A DNA stretch of 34,540 nucleotides from an uncultured Rhodospirillales bacterium (GTDB taxonomy: Bacteria; Pseudomonadota; Alphaproteobacteria; Rhodospirillales; CAJXLG01), in assembly GCA_913055885.1 (NCBI GenBank), contig CAJXLG010000006.1, forward strand, positions 1 to 34,540, given 5' to 3'. Shown here one piece after another: positions 17,640 through 25,986 of the stretch. Each line of letters begins with the position of its first letter. Position 1 is the first letter of the stretch. The notes under the pieces are model-generated. The model saw only the letters and a list, made by a program, of their open reading frames with translations. It did not search any database and had not been told where the DNA came from. Position numbers and translations under genes: made by a program.

Positions 17640-19519
17640 GTCGCCTCCCCGTGGTCCGGTGTCGTGGCTTCCGCCGCCGGCGCGTGGGCCGGGAAGCGGA
17701 TGACGAAACACGCGCCGCCCGCCTCGGTCGCGCCCACGGCCACTGTACCGTTCAGCGGCCCGGTGACAAGGTTGTGCACGGTGCTCAGCCCCAGGCCGGG
17801 ATGGCCGTCGGCGCGGCGCGTGGTGAAGAAGGGCTCCAGCACCCGCTCTCCCGCCCCTTCCGGCAGGCCCGCCCCGTCGTCGCCCACCGCGAGGCGCACA
17901 TGGGTGTCCGGGCGGTCCGGATCGGGGCCGGCCGTCACGGTGACGGTGCCCGCCGCGCCCGCCGGCCATGCGTGCTGGGTGGCGTTGCGCACCAATTCCG
18001 TCACCACCCGGAACAGGACGTCGGGATAGAGGGTGGCTTCCAGGCCGGGCGACGCGTCCAGCCGGACATCGTGGTCCGTCCGGGGCAGCCCCGGCCCCAG
18101 GGCCGCCAGGCACTCGCCCAGATAGGTGGCGAGGTCCAGGCGCCGCGGCCGCTCGTGGCCCTGGTCGGCGGCCACCTCCTTGAAGCTGTCCACGAGCCGC
18201 GCCGCCCGCTCCGTGTTGCGCACCAGCAGATCGCCGCTCTCGCGCAGGGTGGCGAGGCCGTCCTGCAACTGGCGCCGGGTCAGGCGGCCTTCCGCGAAAG
18301 CCGCCTCCAGGGCCTGTACCTGGTCGCGCATGTGCGATCCGGCGGACAGGGCCGTGCCCACGGGGGTGCCCAGCTCGTGGGCCATGCCGGCGACGAGATG
18401 CCCCAGGGCGGCCATCTTTTCCGCCTGGACCAGGGCGGCGCGCGCCCGGCGGGCGTCGGCCAGGGCGTCCTCGGCGGCGTTGCGGGCGCGCGCCAGGGCC
18501 TTTTCCCGCCGGCGCAGGCGGCGCACGAAGATGTCCAGGCCGCGCGCCAGGTCGGCGAGTTCGTCGTTGCCGCCCAGGCGCAGGGGCGCGTCGCGGCCGG
18601 CCGCCGTGGCGCGCACGTTGCGGGTGAGGGTGCGCAGGCGCCGGAACACCCGTCGGCGCAGGAAGAGCATCAGCCCCAGGGTGGCGGTCACCGCCGCCAC
18701 GGCGGCCCCGCCCAGGCCCCAGGCGGCGACCACGGCGAGGCGACCGGCGGCGCCGGCCTGTTTCTCCACGCGGTCCTGGACGGTGTGCAGGAAGGCCCAG
18801 GCGGTGCCCGTGAGCCGGAGGGCCGTGGCCTCCATGTTGCGGTGGGTGCCCCGCAGGGCCCGGCGCGTTGCCAGCAGGTCGGCGCGCACCCGGAAAGCGC
18901 CGTCGGCGCCGGTGCCCAGCGGGGCCAGGGCGCGCCGCTGCGGGGGCGACAGGCCCGCCAGGGCGGTTTTGAAGCGGTCGCGCAGGCGGTCCAGGCGGTC
19001 CCTGTCACGGGCGGTCAGGGCACGCGCCACCAGGGCCCGGGCCCGCGCCGCGCCGGCGGCCGGCGCATCGTCCGGCGCGGGCAGGGCGCGGCCGATGGCC
19101 GCCAGCCGCCGGCGGCGCGCCAGGCGCCGGCGCACCAGGCGGGTCAGCCGATCGACGCGCTCGCCCAGGCGGCGGCGAAGGGCGGTGAGCCGATCCAGGC
19201 CGGCGCCGTCGGGGCCGGCCAGGCCGTCGATGAGGCCGCCCAGGGTGTCCAGGCGGTCGCGCAGGACGGTGGCGGCCGTGTCGGCGCTGCCGCTGTCCCG
19301 GGCGAAGACCAGGGTGGGGATATAGGCGGTGACGGCCTCCGCCTGCCGGGCCAGACGGCTGGCCTCGACGATGCGGGGGACGCGCATGTCGTTCAGGGTG
19401 TGGATGTCGGCGCGCAGGGCCAGGGCGACGGCCACCGCCGCCCCCGCGATGGCGGCCAGGATGACGGCCTGGACGCCGTAGGCGGTGGCCAGGCTGGCGC
19501 TTATGCCGAAACGGGGCAC
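17636..19519 (-). CDS. Membrane sensor histidine kinase, TorS-like sensor region
   Basis: 627 aa from the GTG at 19519 (VPRFGISASL), chosen because it follows the upstream stop by 31 nt; the open frame before it overlaps that gene and is not protein-like. TM1 about 14-36, a long helical periplasmic region (37-260, with MRVPRIVEASRLARQAEAV resembling TorS-type sensors), TM2 about 262-287, HAMP 288-340, coiled coil, HisKA with H381 (GMAHELGTPVG), N-box N512 (RNATQHA), G1 VGDDGAGLP (546-553) and G2 GLGLS (575-579). It should autophosphorylate on H381 in response to a periplasmic signal. No response regulator gene is in the window. The following gene encodes a periplasmic binding protein overlapping by 4 nt, reminiscent of TorS-TorT. 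Shine-Dalgarno is weak. Confidence 0.88.
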   Translation of the reverse strand: MPRFGISASLATAYGVQAVILAAIAGAAVAVALALRADIHTLNDMRVPRIVEASRLARQAEAVTAYIPTLVFARDSGSADTAATVLRDRLDTLGGLIDGLAGPDGAGLDRLTALRRRLGERVDRLTRLVRRRLARRRRLAAIGRALPAPDDAPAAGAARARALVARALTARDRDRLDRLRDRFKTALAGLSPPQRRALAPLGTGADGAFRVRADLLATRRALRGTHRNMEATALRLTGTAWAFLHTVQDRVEKQAGAAGRLAVVAAWGLGGAAVAAVTATLGLMLFLRRRVFRRLRTLTRNVRATAAGRDAPLRLGGNDELADLARGLDIFVRRLRRREKALARARNAAEDALADARRARAALVQAEKMAALGHLVAGMAHELGTPVGTALSAGSHMRDQVQALEAAFAEGRLTRRQLQDGLATLRESGDLLVRNTERAARLVDSFKEVAADQGHERPRRLDLATYLGECLAALGPGLPRTDHDVRLDASPGLEATLYPDVLFRVVTELVRNATQHAWPAGAAGTVTVTAGPDPDRPDTHVRLAVGDDGAGLPEGAGERVLEPFFTTRRADGHPGLGLSTVHNLVTGPLNGTVAVGATEAGGACFVIRFPAHAPAAEATTPDHGEAT

Positions 19520-19550
19520 TGGCGTTGCTCTATGTGGCGCGAAAACGGTC

Positions 19551-20120
19551 TTATCCGGCGGCGGCACCGTAAGCCCGATCGGCCCGTTCCGCGTCGGCGA
19601 CGATGAGCCCGGCTGCGTGCCTCTGCAGGCGTCGCCCATTTTCCGCCATTATGAAGCCGACCATGATTCCCGGAAGCACCAGGATCGTCACGATGCTCAA
19701 TATTGCACTCAGGCCCGGTGAGCGCATCAGGAAGGCGATGGTCAAATCCTGGATAACGCGGTCCCGGATCTCCGCCGTTTTTTCGCCAACATCGGAGCGC
19801 GCCGTCAGCGTATCCAGCAACCTTTTGCGTTCCCGCGGCATCCCCGCCAAAATCAGATAGGCGACTAGGCGCGGCCAAGTCATCTGATGGACGAACCGTA
19901 TCAGGACTTCCAGTTCATGCCGGGCCTGGCGGTAGGCCGGCTCGTCAAAAGCGAGGGCCATGCCGGGACCGGCCAGGTCGAAAAGCGCGTCCCGCGCGAC
20001 AAACAGCCGCTCCCGCGTCCATTCGGTCCAGAAAGTCTGCCAGGGCCCGTACACAAGTCCGACCAACAGGAGAAGCGCGAAGACCAGGACGATCCCTTCC
20101 GGGGTGACCTCTCCGGCCAT
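19551..20120 (-). CDS. Uncharacterised membrane protein
   Basis: 189 aa. The start at 20120 has an excellent Shine-Dalgarno (AGGAGG about 8 nt upstream). Hydrophobic segments lie at about 9-28 and 135-160, with a largely helical, charged middle portion (DEPAYRQARHELEVLIRFVHQMTWPRLVAYLILAG), so topology is probably two TM helices with a long loop. I do not recognise the family. GC content is lower than in neighbouring genes. It is 11 nt downstream of another small membrane-protein gene and 31 nt upstream of the sensor kinase on the same strand. Confidence 0.7.
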   Translation of the reverse strand: MAGEVTPEGIVLVFALLLLVGLVYGPWQTFWTEWTRERLFVARDALFDLAGPGMALAFDEPAYRQARHELEVLIRFVHQMTWPRLVAYLILAGMPRERKRLLDTLTARSDVGEKTAEIRDRVIQDLTIAFLMRSPGLSAILSIVTILVLPGIMVGFIMAENGRRLQRHAAGLIVADAERADRAYGAAAG

Positions 20121-20131
20121 GACGTTCCCTC

Positions 20132-20533
20132 CTAATAATCATCCCGGGGATGGGTTGTGCCGTCCTTTTCCAGTCCGCTTGATGAGCGGTCGGGATCCAG
20201 CCGACTTTCCAGCCGTTGTATGGTCCCGCTCATGCGCCTGTTCTGCCGGCGGCGGAAAAAGCGTTCGCCAACGGCCCAGGTGACCGCCACGCCCGCAAGC
20301 GCCAGGGCCCCGCTGACAGCCAGACCACACCGCGTGCCGCTGAACCAGTCAACAACAAAAACCGCGCTGGTATCTTTGCCGGCCAGTGCCTCGACCATGT
20401 ACCGAAGCTGGTACACCAGCCACCCCAGGAAGCCAAACCGGGCAACCTTGTTGATCAGGTTGGTCAGGACATCGGCCCAGACAACCCAACCAGGGCCGGT
20501 GTGGCGCGGTTCGTTCTTATCATCCTGCACCAT
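20132..20533 (-). CDS. Uncharacterised membrane protein
   Basis: 133 aa. Likely membrane segments at about 28-50 (inside VARFGFLGWLVYQLRYMV) and 68-90 (LAVSGALALAGVAVTWAVGE), with a polar N-terminus and a basic, charged C-terminal tail (RRRQNRRMSG). It lacks a Shine-Dalgarno sequence; the minus strand has TACCGT exactly 6 nt before the ATG and TTGACC 18 bp further up. It pairs with the next gene (19551-20120) by an 11-nt gap and similar reduced GC, so the two were probably acquired together. I do not recognise the family. Confidence 0.68.
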   Translation of the reverse strand: MVQDDKNEPRHTGPGWVVWADVLTNLINKVARFGFLGWLVYQLRYMVEALAGKDTSAVFVVDWFSGTRCGLAVSGALALAGVAVTWAVGERFFRRRQNRRMSGTIQRLESRLDPDRSSSGLEKDGTTHPRDDY

Positions 20534-20539
20534 GGGCGG

Positions 20540-20569
20540 ACGGTAGCAGGCCCGTCACCACCCGGTCAA
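20540..20569 (-). promoter_or_regulatory. Promoter of the membrane-protein / sensor-kinase unit
   Basis: On the minus strand TTGACC (20569-20564), 18-bp spacer, TACCGT (20545-20540) preceded by TGC (extended -10). The ATG at 20533 begins 6 nt after the -10, so the message is probably leaderless. Confidence 0.55.
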
Positions 20570-20599
20570 TCAAGGGACGCCTTTCGCGCTGACATACCC

Positions 20600-20914
20600 C
20601 TAAAGGTTGCTTTCCAGCCACTCCTGGAGCTTGCCCTTGGGCAGGGCGCCGATCTTCTGGGCGGCCACGTCGCCGTCCTTGAAGAGCATCAGGGTGGGAA
20701 TGCCGCGCACGCCGTACTTGGCCGGCACCGTGGGATTCTCGTCGATGTTCAGCTTGGCCACCTGGACCCTGCCTTCCATTTCCTGGTCCAGCTCCTCCAG
20801 GGCCGGGGCGATCTGCTTGCAGGGGCCGCACCATTCGGCCCAGAAATCCACCAGCACCGGCGTTTCCGCGTTCACCACATCCTGGTCAAAGGACGAATCC
20901 GTGACTTCCTTCAT
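20600..20914 (-). CDS. trxA: Thioredoxin
   Basis: 104 aa from the ATG at 20914. [18 protein letters not shown] holds the redox-active WCGPC (residues 28-32); the cis-proline segment [11 protein letters not shown] and the Asp of FW-x-x-W complete a canonical cytoplasmic thioredoxin. It reduces protein disulfides and is itself reduced by thioredoxin reductase. GGAG lies just 3 nt before this ATG; an alternative ATG ten codons upstream (20944) has no Shine-Dalgarno and would add a non-family N-terminus. It stands alone between a membrane-protein gene and an alpha/beta hydrolase, all on the minus strand. Confidence 0.93.
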   Translation of the reverse strand: MKEVTDSSFDQDVVNAETPVLVDFWAEWCGPCKQIAPALEELDQEMEGRVQVAKLNIDENPTVPAKYGVRGIPTLMLFKDGDVAAQKIGALPKGKLQEWLESNL

Positions 20915-21008
20915 GGGCTCCGTGTCCTGTTCGCCGTACAACATGCCGGGGCGCGGCGCGCCCCCGGCAGCATGACTGCGGCGAATCTAGGGCCGGGGCC
21001 TGCGGGCG

Positions 21009-21794
21009 TCAAGAAACGCCCGGCCCGGCGTCCGTGACGTGGGCGACCAGGGCGTCCACCGCGCGCTCCAGCCGGCGCAGGTCGGCGGCGCGGCTCAGGC
21101 GGTGGTCGCCCGCCTTGACGAAGGTGACCGCCACGTCCTCCGTGTACAGCCGCTCCATGAGGTCCAGGCTGGTGCGCCAGGGCACGTCCTCGTCACACAG
21201 GCCGTGGACGAGATGGACGGGGCAGGCCACCGGGATCTCGCGGTGCAGCAGCAGGTGGTCCCGGCCGTCCTCGATGAGCGCCCGGCTCACGGGCGTGGTG
21301 CCGCCGTAGGGGTTGATCATGGTGACCGACCCCTGGGTCATCAGGGTGTTGCGCTGGTCGTCGTCCAGTTCCTGCCAGATGAGACGCTCGGTGAAGTCGG
21401 GCGCCGCGGCGAGCCCCAGCATGCCGGCCACGCGGTCCGGCCGCGCCAGGGCCACCAGCAGCATCACCCAGCCGCCCAGGCTGGACCCCACCAGGATCTG
21501 CGGCCCTTCCGTGAGGGCGTCCAGCACGGCGATGGCGTCTTCCGCCCAGCCGCCGATGGTGCCGTCCTCGATGCGGCCGTCGGACTGGCCGTGGCCGCGA
21601 TAGTCGAAGCGCACGAAGGCGCGGCCGGTGGCGCGGCAGTGGGCCTCCAGGGTGGTGGCCTTGGTGCCCGTCATGTCCGACATGAAACCGCCCAGGAACA
21701 CCACGCCCGGCCCCTTGCCCGAAAGCCTGTGGTAGGCGATGGTGGGATGACCCGGGCGCTCGAGCCGTGCCGGGGCCGTCGTTTCCGTCGTCAT
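21009..21794 (-). CDS. Alpha/beta hydrolase
   Basis: 261 aa from the ATG at 21794 with GGAGAGG about 7 nt upstream. The fold shows VVFLGGFMSDM (oxyanion region), FDYRGHGQSDG, the nucleophile elbow GSSLGGW with S105, the acid in GLCDEDVPW and the His of AGDHRLSR. The GGFMSDMTGTKA motif and the triad spacing resemble the ABHD10/palmitoyl-thioesterase-like group and small bacterial serine hydrolases of unknown substrate. It is divergent from the GT4 gene with only 24 bp between start codons. Confidence 0.85.
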   Translation of the reverse strand: MTTETTAPARLERPGHPTIAYHRLSGKGPGVVFLGGFMSDMTGTKATTLEAHCRATGRAFVRFDYRGHGQSDGRIEDGTIGGWAEDAIAVLDALTEGPQILVGSSLGGWVMLLVALARPDRVAGMLGLAAAPDFTERLIWQELDDDQRNTLMTQGSVTMINPYGGTTPVSRALIEDGRDHLLLHREIPVACPVHLVHGLCDEDVPWRTSLDLMERLYTEDVAVTFVKAGDHRLSRAADLRRLERAVDALVAHVTDAGPGVS

Positions 21795-21818
21795 GGTGCA
21801 GCCTCTCCAGGGAGTCCG

Positions 21819-23015
21819 GTGAAGTCCACGGAGCCTAGCATTCCGCCCGACCGGCGCAAAGGCCGGCCCACCGTCGTCCAGGTGCTGCCCGCCCTGGAGA
21901 CCGGCGGTGTGGAACAGGGCACCGTCGATGTCGCCGCCGCCCTGGTGAAGGCCGGCTGGCGGGCCGTGGTGGCCTCCGCCGGGGGCGCCATGGTGCCGGC
22001 CCTGCGGGAGGCCGGGGCGGAGCACGTCACCCTGCCGCTGGCGGCCAAGAACCCCGTGACCCTCCTGGCCAATGCCGGGCGGCTGGCGCGCCTGCTGCGC
22101 GACACCGGCGCCGACCTCGTCCATGCCCGCTCGCGCGCCCCGGCGTGGAGCGCCCTGCTGGCCGCCCGGCGCACGGGGACGCCGCTGGTCACCACCTACC
22201 ACGGCACCTACAACCGCGCGCCGCGCTTCCTGAAGGACCCCTACAACGGGGTCATGGGCCGCGGCGAGCGGGTCATCGCCATCTCCGGCTTCATCGCGGC
22301 GCACGTGCGCGCCGTCCACGGCGTGCCGGCGACCCGGCTGCGCACGGTGCCGCGCGGCATCGACACCGCCGCCTTCGACCCGCAGGCCATCACGCCCGGG
22401 CGGCTGGAGCGGGTGGCGGACGACTGGCCCGTGGGGCCGCGCACCCCCGTCGTCCTGCTGCCCGGGCGGCTCACCCGCTGGAAGGGCCAGATGGTGCTCG
22501 TCGAGGCCATGGCCCGGCTGCGCCATCCCGACGCCGTGGCCGTGCTGGCGGGCGGCGCCCAGGGGCGCGACGCCTATGTGGCCGAGCTGGCGGAACGCAT
22601 CGCCGCCCTGGGCCTGGACGGCCGGGTGGTGGTGGATACCGCCTGCCGCGATCTGCCTGCCGCCTACGCCCGCTCGGCGGTGGCCGTTTCCGCTTCCACC
22701 GATCCGGAAGCCTTCGGCCGTGTGCCCGTGGAGGCGCAGGCCATGGAGCGCCCCGTCATCGCCACCAACCACGGCGGCGCCGCGGAGACGGTGGCCGACG
22801 GCGCCACGGGCTGGCTCGTGCCGCCGGGCGATGCCGACGCCCTGGCCGCCGCCCTGGACCATGCCCTGGCCCTGGACGCGGGGGCGCGCGCCACCCTGGG
22901 GCGGGCGGGGCGCGACCGTGTCCTGTTGCGCTACACCCGCGAGGCCATGACGGCCGCCGTGCTGGAGGTGTACAGCGAACTCCTGCCCCGCGACGCCACG
23001 GCGGAGGCGGCATGA
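21819..23015 (+). CDS. GT4-family glycosyltransferase
   Basis: 398 aa from the GTG at 21819 (GGGAG at 21810-21814). It is a GT-B fold enzyme: VVQVLPALETGGVEQGTVDVAAAL at the N-terminus, DLVHARSRAPAWSALLAA, TTYHGTYN, then the nucleotide-sugar domain with LLPGRLTRWKGQMVLVEAMARL and the E-x7-E-like segment DPEAFGRVPVEAQAMERPVIATNHGGAAETV. Together with the GT9 gene it overlaps (ATGA), it probably adds sugars to lipopolysaccharide core or another surface glycan. The exact sugar and acceptor cannot be read from sequence. The start is uncertain by a few codons. Confidence 0.88.
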   Translation: MKSTEPSIPPDRRKGRPTVVQVLPALETGGVEQGTVDVAAALVKAGWRAVVASAGGAMVPALREAGAEHVTLPLAAKNPVTLLANAGRLARLLRDTGADLVHARSRAPAWSALLAARRTGTPLVTTYHGTYNRAPRFLKDPYNGVMGRGERVIAISGFIAAHVRAVHGVPATRLRTVPRGIDTAAFDPQAITPGRLERVADDWPVGPRTPVVLLPGRLTRWKGQMVLVEAMARLRHPDAVAVLAGGAQGRDAYVAELAERIAALGLDGRVVVDTACRDLPAAYARSAVAVSASTDPEAFGRVPVEAQAMERPVIATNHGGAAETVADGATGWLVPPGDADALAAALDHALALDAGARATLGRAGRDRVLLRYTREAMTAAVLEVYSELLPRDATAEAA

Positions 23016-23950
23016 CGGACGCTGTGCTGGTCATCAAGCTGGGTGCGCTGGGCGACATGGTGCAGGCGACGGGGCCCTTCGCCGCCATCCGCGCCCACCA
23101 TCCCGACAGCCGGCTGGTCCTGCTCACGACCCCGCCCTTCCGCGACCTGGCGGAACGCATGCCGTGGTTCGATGCCGTGTGGACGGACGACAGGCCCAGG
23201 CCGTGGCACCCCCTGGCCCTGTGGCGCCTGCGCCGGCGGCTGCGCGGGGGCGGCTTCGGGCGCGTCTACGACCTCCAGACGTCGCGGCGCACCAGCCGCT
23301 ATTTCCGGCTCATGGGCCCGGGGCGGCGGCCCGAGTGGTCGGGCGTTGCGCCCGGCTGCTCCCATCCCCACCGCAACCCGGCGCGGGATCATCAACACAC
23401 CCTGGAACGCCAGGCGGAACAACTGGCCCATGCCGGCATCCCCGGCACGCCGGCCCCCGACGTATCGTGGCTGGGTGACGCGGCCGCCGCCGTGCCGCCG
23501 CGCCCGGTGCTCCTGGTGCCCGGCGGCGCGCCGCACCGGCCCGCCAAGCGGTGGCCCGCCGAGGCCTATGCCGCCCTGGCCCGCCACGCCGCCGCCGCCG
23601 GCGCCACGCCCGTGATCCTGGGCCGGGGGCCGGCGGAAAAGGCCATCGCCCGCACCATCCGCGACGCCTGTCCGGCCGCCGAGGACCGCGTGGACGCCAC
23701 GGACTTCGCCACCATTGCCACCCTGGCCCGGCACGCCGAGGCCGCCGTGGGCAACGACACGGGGCCCATGCACCTCATCGCCGCGGCCGGGGCGCCCAGC
23801 CTGGTGCTCTTCGCCACCAGCGAATCCGATCCCACCCTGTGCGCCCCGTGGGGCCCGGCGGTGACCGTCATCGCCCGCGACGACCTGCGCCGGCTGCGGG
23901 TGGAGCGGGTATTGGAAGAACTTCCGGGTGGCGTGCAACCAGCGGCCTGA
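23012..23950 (+). CDS. GT9-family glycosyltransferase (heptosyltransferase-like)
   Basis: 312 aa. VLVIKLGALGDMVQATGPFAAIRAHHP is the N-terminal GT9 signature; RVYDLQTSRRTSRY, LLVPGGAPHRPAKRWPAEAYAAL and the C-terminal AEAAVGNDTGPMHLIAAAGAPSLVLFA, which binds the ADP-heptose-type donor in WaaC/WaaF, complete the family. It likely transfers heptose or a related sugar in LPS core assembly. Its start overlaps the stop of the GT4 gene by 4 nt, so they form one translationally coupled unit, ended by the hairpin at 23974-23997. Confidence 0.9.
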   Translation: MTDAVLVIKLGALGDMVQATGPFAAIRAHHPDSRLVLLTTPPFRDLAERMPWFDAVWTDDRPRPWHPLALWRLRRRLRGGGFGRVYDLQTSRRTSRYFRLMGPGRRPEWSGVAPGCSHPHRNPARDHQHTLERQAEQLAHAGIPGTPAPDVSWLGDAAAAVPPRPVLLVPGGAPHRPAKRWPAEAYAALARHAAAAGATPVILGRGPAEKAIARTIRDACPAAEDRVDATDFATIATLARHAEAAVGNDTGPMHLIAAAGAPSLVLFATSESDPTLCAPWGPAVTVIARDDLRRLRVERVLEELPGGVQPAA

Positions 23951-23973
23951 TCGCGCACCCTCGCGACACGAAA

Positions 23974-24004
23974 GGGGCGGGCCCGAAGGCCCGCCCCTCG
24001 ATTT
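23974..24004. terminator. Bidirectional intrinsic terminator between GT9 and the symporter
   Basis: GGGGCGGGCC (23974-23983), loop CGAA, GGCCCGCCCC (23988-23997), then TCGATTTT. On the minus strand the loop reads TTCG closed by C-G, the very stable UUCG tetraloop, followed by TTTC. It serves both convergent genes (stops at 23950 and 24028). Confidence 0.85.
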
Positions 24005-24027
24005 TGCGGTTCCGGCGACGGCCGGGA

Positions 24028-25986
24028 TCAGCGCGCGGCGTTGGGAACCCCGTCGCCGAAGTCCTCCGTGAGGGCTTCCACCTTCTTGTTGGGGATCCTG
24101 GACATCTCCATCCAGTAGGCCAGGAACCACATGATGGCCACGCCGATGATCCAGAAGATGATCTGCCAGGCCCAGATGGACGGGATGCCGAACACCCAGC
24201 TCGATTGATCGGCGGGATTGCCGAAGATGGTGTTGCCGATGACGGCGCCCGGGCCGATGGCGAAGAACATCCAGGCAATGGTGACGATCCAGGCCACCGG
24301 CTTGAGCTTCGCCTTCGTCGCCGGCAGGGCGGCGTGCTCGTACAGGAAGTCGTGGTACTTCTGCCGGTGCGCCCGGGCGTGGCCGTCCTGGGTCAGGGCC
24401 GAGACGGGCACCAGGATGGCCAGGTTCACCAGGATGCCCCAGCCCGCCGAGTGAATGGTCAGCGGCCAGCGGCCCCAGGGCTCCAGGCCGAGGGTGCCGA
24501 GGAGTTGCAGGCCCAGTTTCTCCGTCAGGATGACGGCGATGAGGCCCCCCGCGAGGCCCCACGTGGCGCCCTGGCGGGTGATCCACGGGAACCAGCACAC
24601 GGCGGCGAGCGACGGCCACATCTGGAAGCCGAAGGCCACCGCCAGACCGCCCATGAGCACCAGGGCGTCCTCGGAGACGGTGGCGAGCAAAAGCGCCAGC
24701 AGCACGATGACCACCACGCCCAGGCGGCCGAAAAGCTTCTGGGTGGCGTGACCGGCCGCCGGGTTCAGGTAGCGCTTGTACAGGTCCCGTGTGAGCATGC
24801 CGCCCGCCGTGGACATGTAGGCGGCGCCGGTGCTCTGCATGGCGGCCAGGGCGCACACGGCGAGCAGCCCCACCAGCCACGGCGCCTGATCGGCCAGGAG
24901 GTTGAAGTAGTGGGGCACGATGGAATCGGGCTTCTCGCTGATGCTCGCCGGAAGCGGCGTGCTCTGGGCGACGATGCCGGCGTCCACGAAGGCCGGGTTG
25001 GCGCCCAGGAACTGCGCCCCCAGGCCCTGGAAGGCCGTGAAGACGAACAGGATGAAGCCGATGACCAGGCTGGAGGCCCACACCTGCTGCGGCGCGAAGG
25101 GCTCCGGGTCGTTGTTGGAGAAGGCCCACATGCTGAAGGCGGGCGCGGCCTGGATGCCCATGAGGGCGAACATGTAGGTGAGGATCATGATGCCCGTCCA
25201 CAGGCCGCCGGTGGTGGGGTCCACCGTGTAGCCGGCCGTGTACTGGATCATGCCCGGAATGGCCAGATAGGCGGAATGCCCCTCGGGCGTCGCGCCCCAT
25301 TTGCCCACTTCGGGATGCGTGCCCATCCGCGCCAGCAGGTCGGTGAGCTGGCCCAGGCCGCCCACGGCGCTGATGGCGATGAGGCCCGTGATGACGATGC
25401 CCGCCGCCAGCATGATGCACTGCGCCGTATCCACGTAGGCCACGGCGCGCAGGCCGCCCGAGGCGACGTACAGCAGCACCACGATGGCCAGCAGCCACAT
25501 GCCCAGATCCTCGGGGATCAGGCCGTTGGTGAGGACGTCGAACAGATAGCCCGAGGCCCCCAGCTGCAGGCCCAGGTAGGGAATGGAGAACAGCAGGGCG
25601 ACGATGACCGTCAGGATGCGGATGGCATCGCCCTGGAAGTAGTCCGAGAACATCTCCCCGGGCGTGACGTAGCCGAAGCGCTTGCCCAGCATCCACTGGC
25701 GCTTGAGGAACATCACGCCGGTGAAGGGAATGGTGATGGCGTAGAAGGAGGCGTAGGCGTACTGGAAGCCGTCCCGGAACACCAGGCCGGGGTGGCCCAT
25801 GAACGTCCAGCCGGAGAACGAGGTGGCCGTGGCGGCCAGGATGAAGACCCACAGGGAAATCTTGCGTCCGGCGACGAAGTAGTCGCTCGCCGTCTTGGCC
25901 TGGCGCGCCCCCTTGATCCCCATGGCGATGCAGTAGCCCCAGTACAGGGCCACGAAGATGAAGAGCCAGTAGACTTTTGCTTCCAA
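24028..25986 (-). CDS. Sodium:solute symporter (SSS family)
   Basis: 652 aa with about 13 hydrophobic helices. Start: a TTG at 25986 preceded by GGGAGGAG with a 5-nt gap; an open frame continues to a TTG at 26013 but the ribosome site favours 25986. Family features are SDYFVAGRKISLWVFILAATATSFSGWTFMGHPGLVFRDG (Na+-site region of helix 1), FGYVTPGEMFSDYF, and SGGLRAVAYVDTAQCIMLAAG, a classic SSS block. LAAMQSTGAAYMSTAGGMLTRDLYKRYL is the second Na+-site helix. SSS proteins import organic solutes such as acetate, proline or propionate with Na+; the substrate here is unknown. The divergent neighbour is a DUF294/CBS protein, a pairing I know from other SSS loci and probably regulatory. Confidence 0.9.
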   Translation of the reverse strand: MEAKVYWLFIFVALYWGYCIAMGIKGARQAKTASDYFVAGRKISLWVFILAATATSFSGWTFMGHPGLVFRDGFQYAYASFYAITIPFTGVMFLKRQWMLGKRFGYVTPGEMFSDYFQGDAIRILTVIVALLFSIPYLGLQLGASGYLFDVLTNGLIPEDLGMWLLAIVVLLYVASGGLRAVAYVDTAQCIMLAAGIVITGLIAISAVGGLGQLTDLLARMGTHPEVGKWGATPEGHSAYLAIPGMIQYTAGYTVDPTTGGLWTGIMILTYMFALMGIQAAPAFSMWAFSNNDPEPFAPQQVWASSLVIGFILFVFTAFQGLGAQFLGANPAFVDAGIVAQSTPLPASISEKPDSIVPHYFNLLADQAPWLVGLLAVCALAAMQSTGAAYMSTAGGMLTRDLYKRYLNPAAGHATQKLFGRLGVVVIVLLALLLATVSEDALVLMGGLAVAFGFQMWPSLAAVCWFPWITRQGATWGLAGGLIAVILTEKLGLQLLGTLGLEPWGRWPLTIHSAGWGILVNLAILVPVSALTQDGHARAHRQKYHDFLYEHAALPATKAKLKPVAWIVTIAWMFFAIGPGAVIGNTIFGNPADQSSWVFGIPSIWAWQIIFWIIGVAIMWFLAYWMEMSRIPNKKVEALTEDFGDGVPNAAR

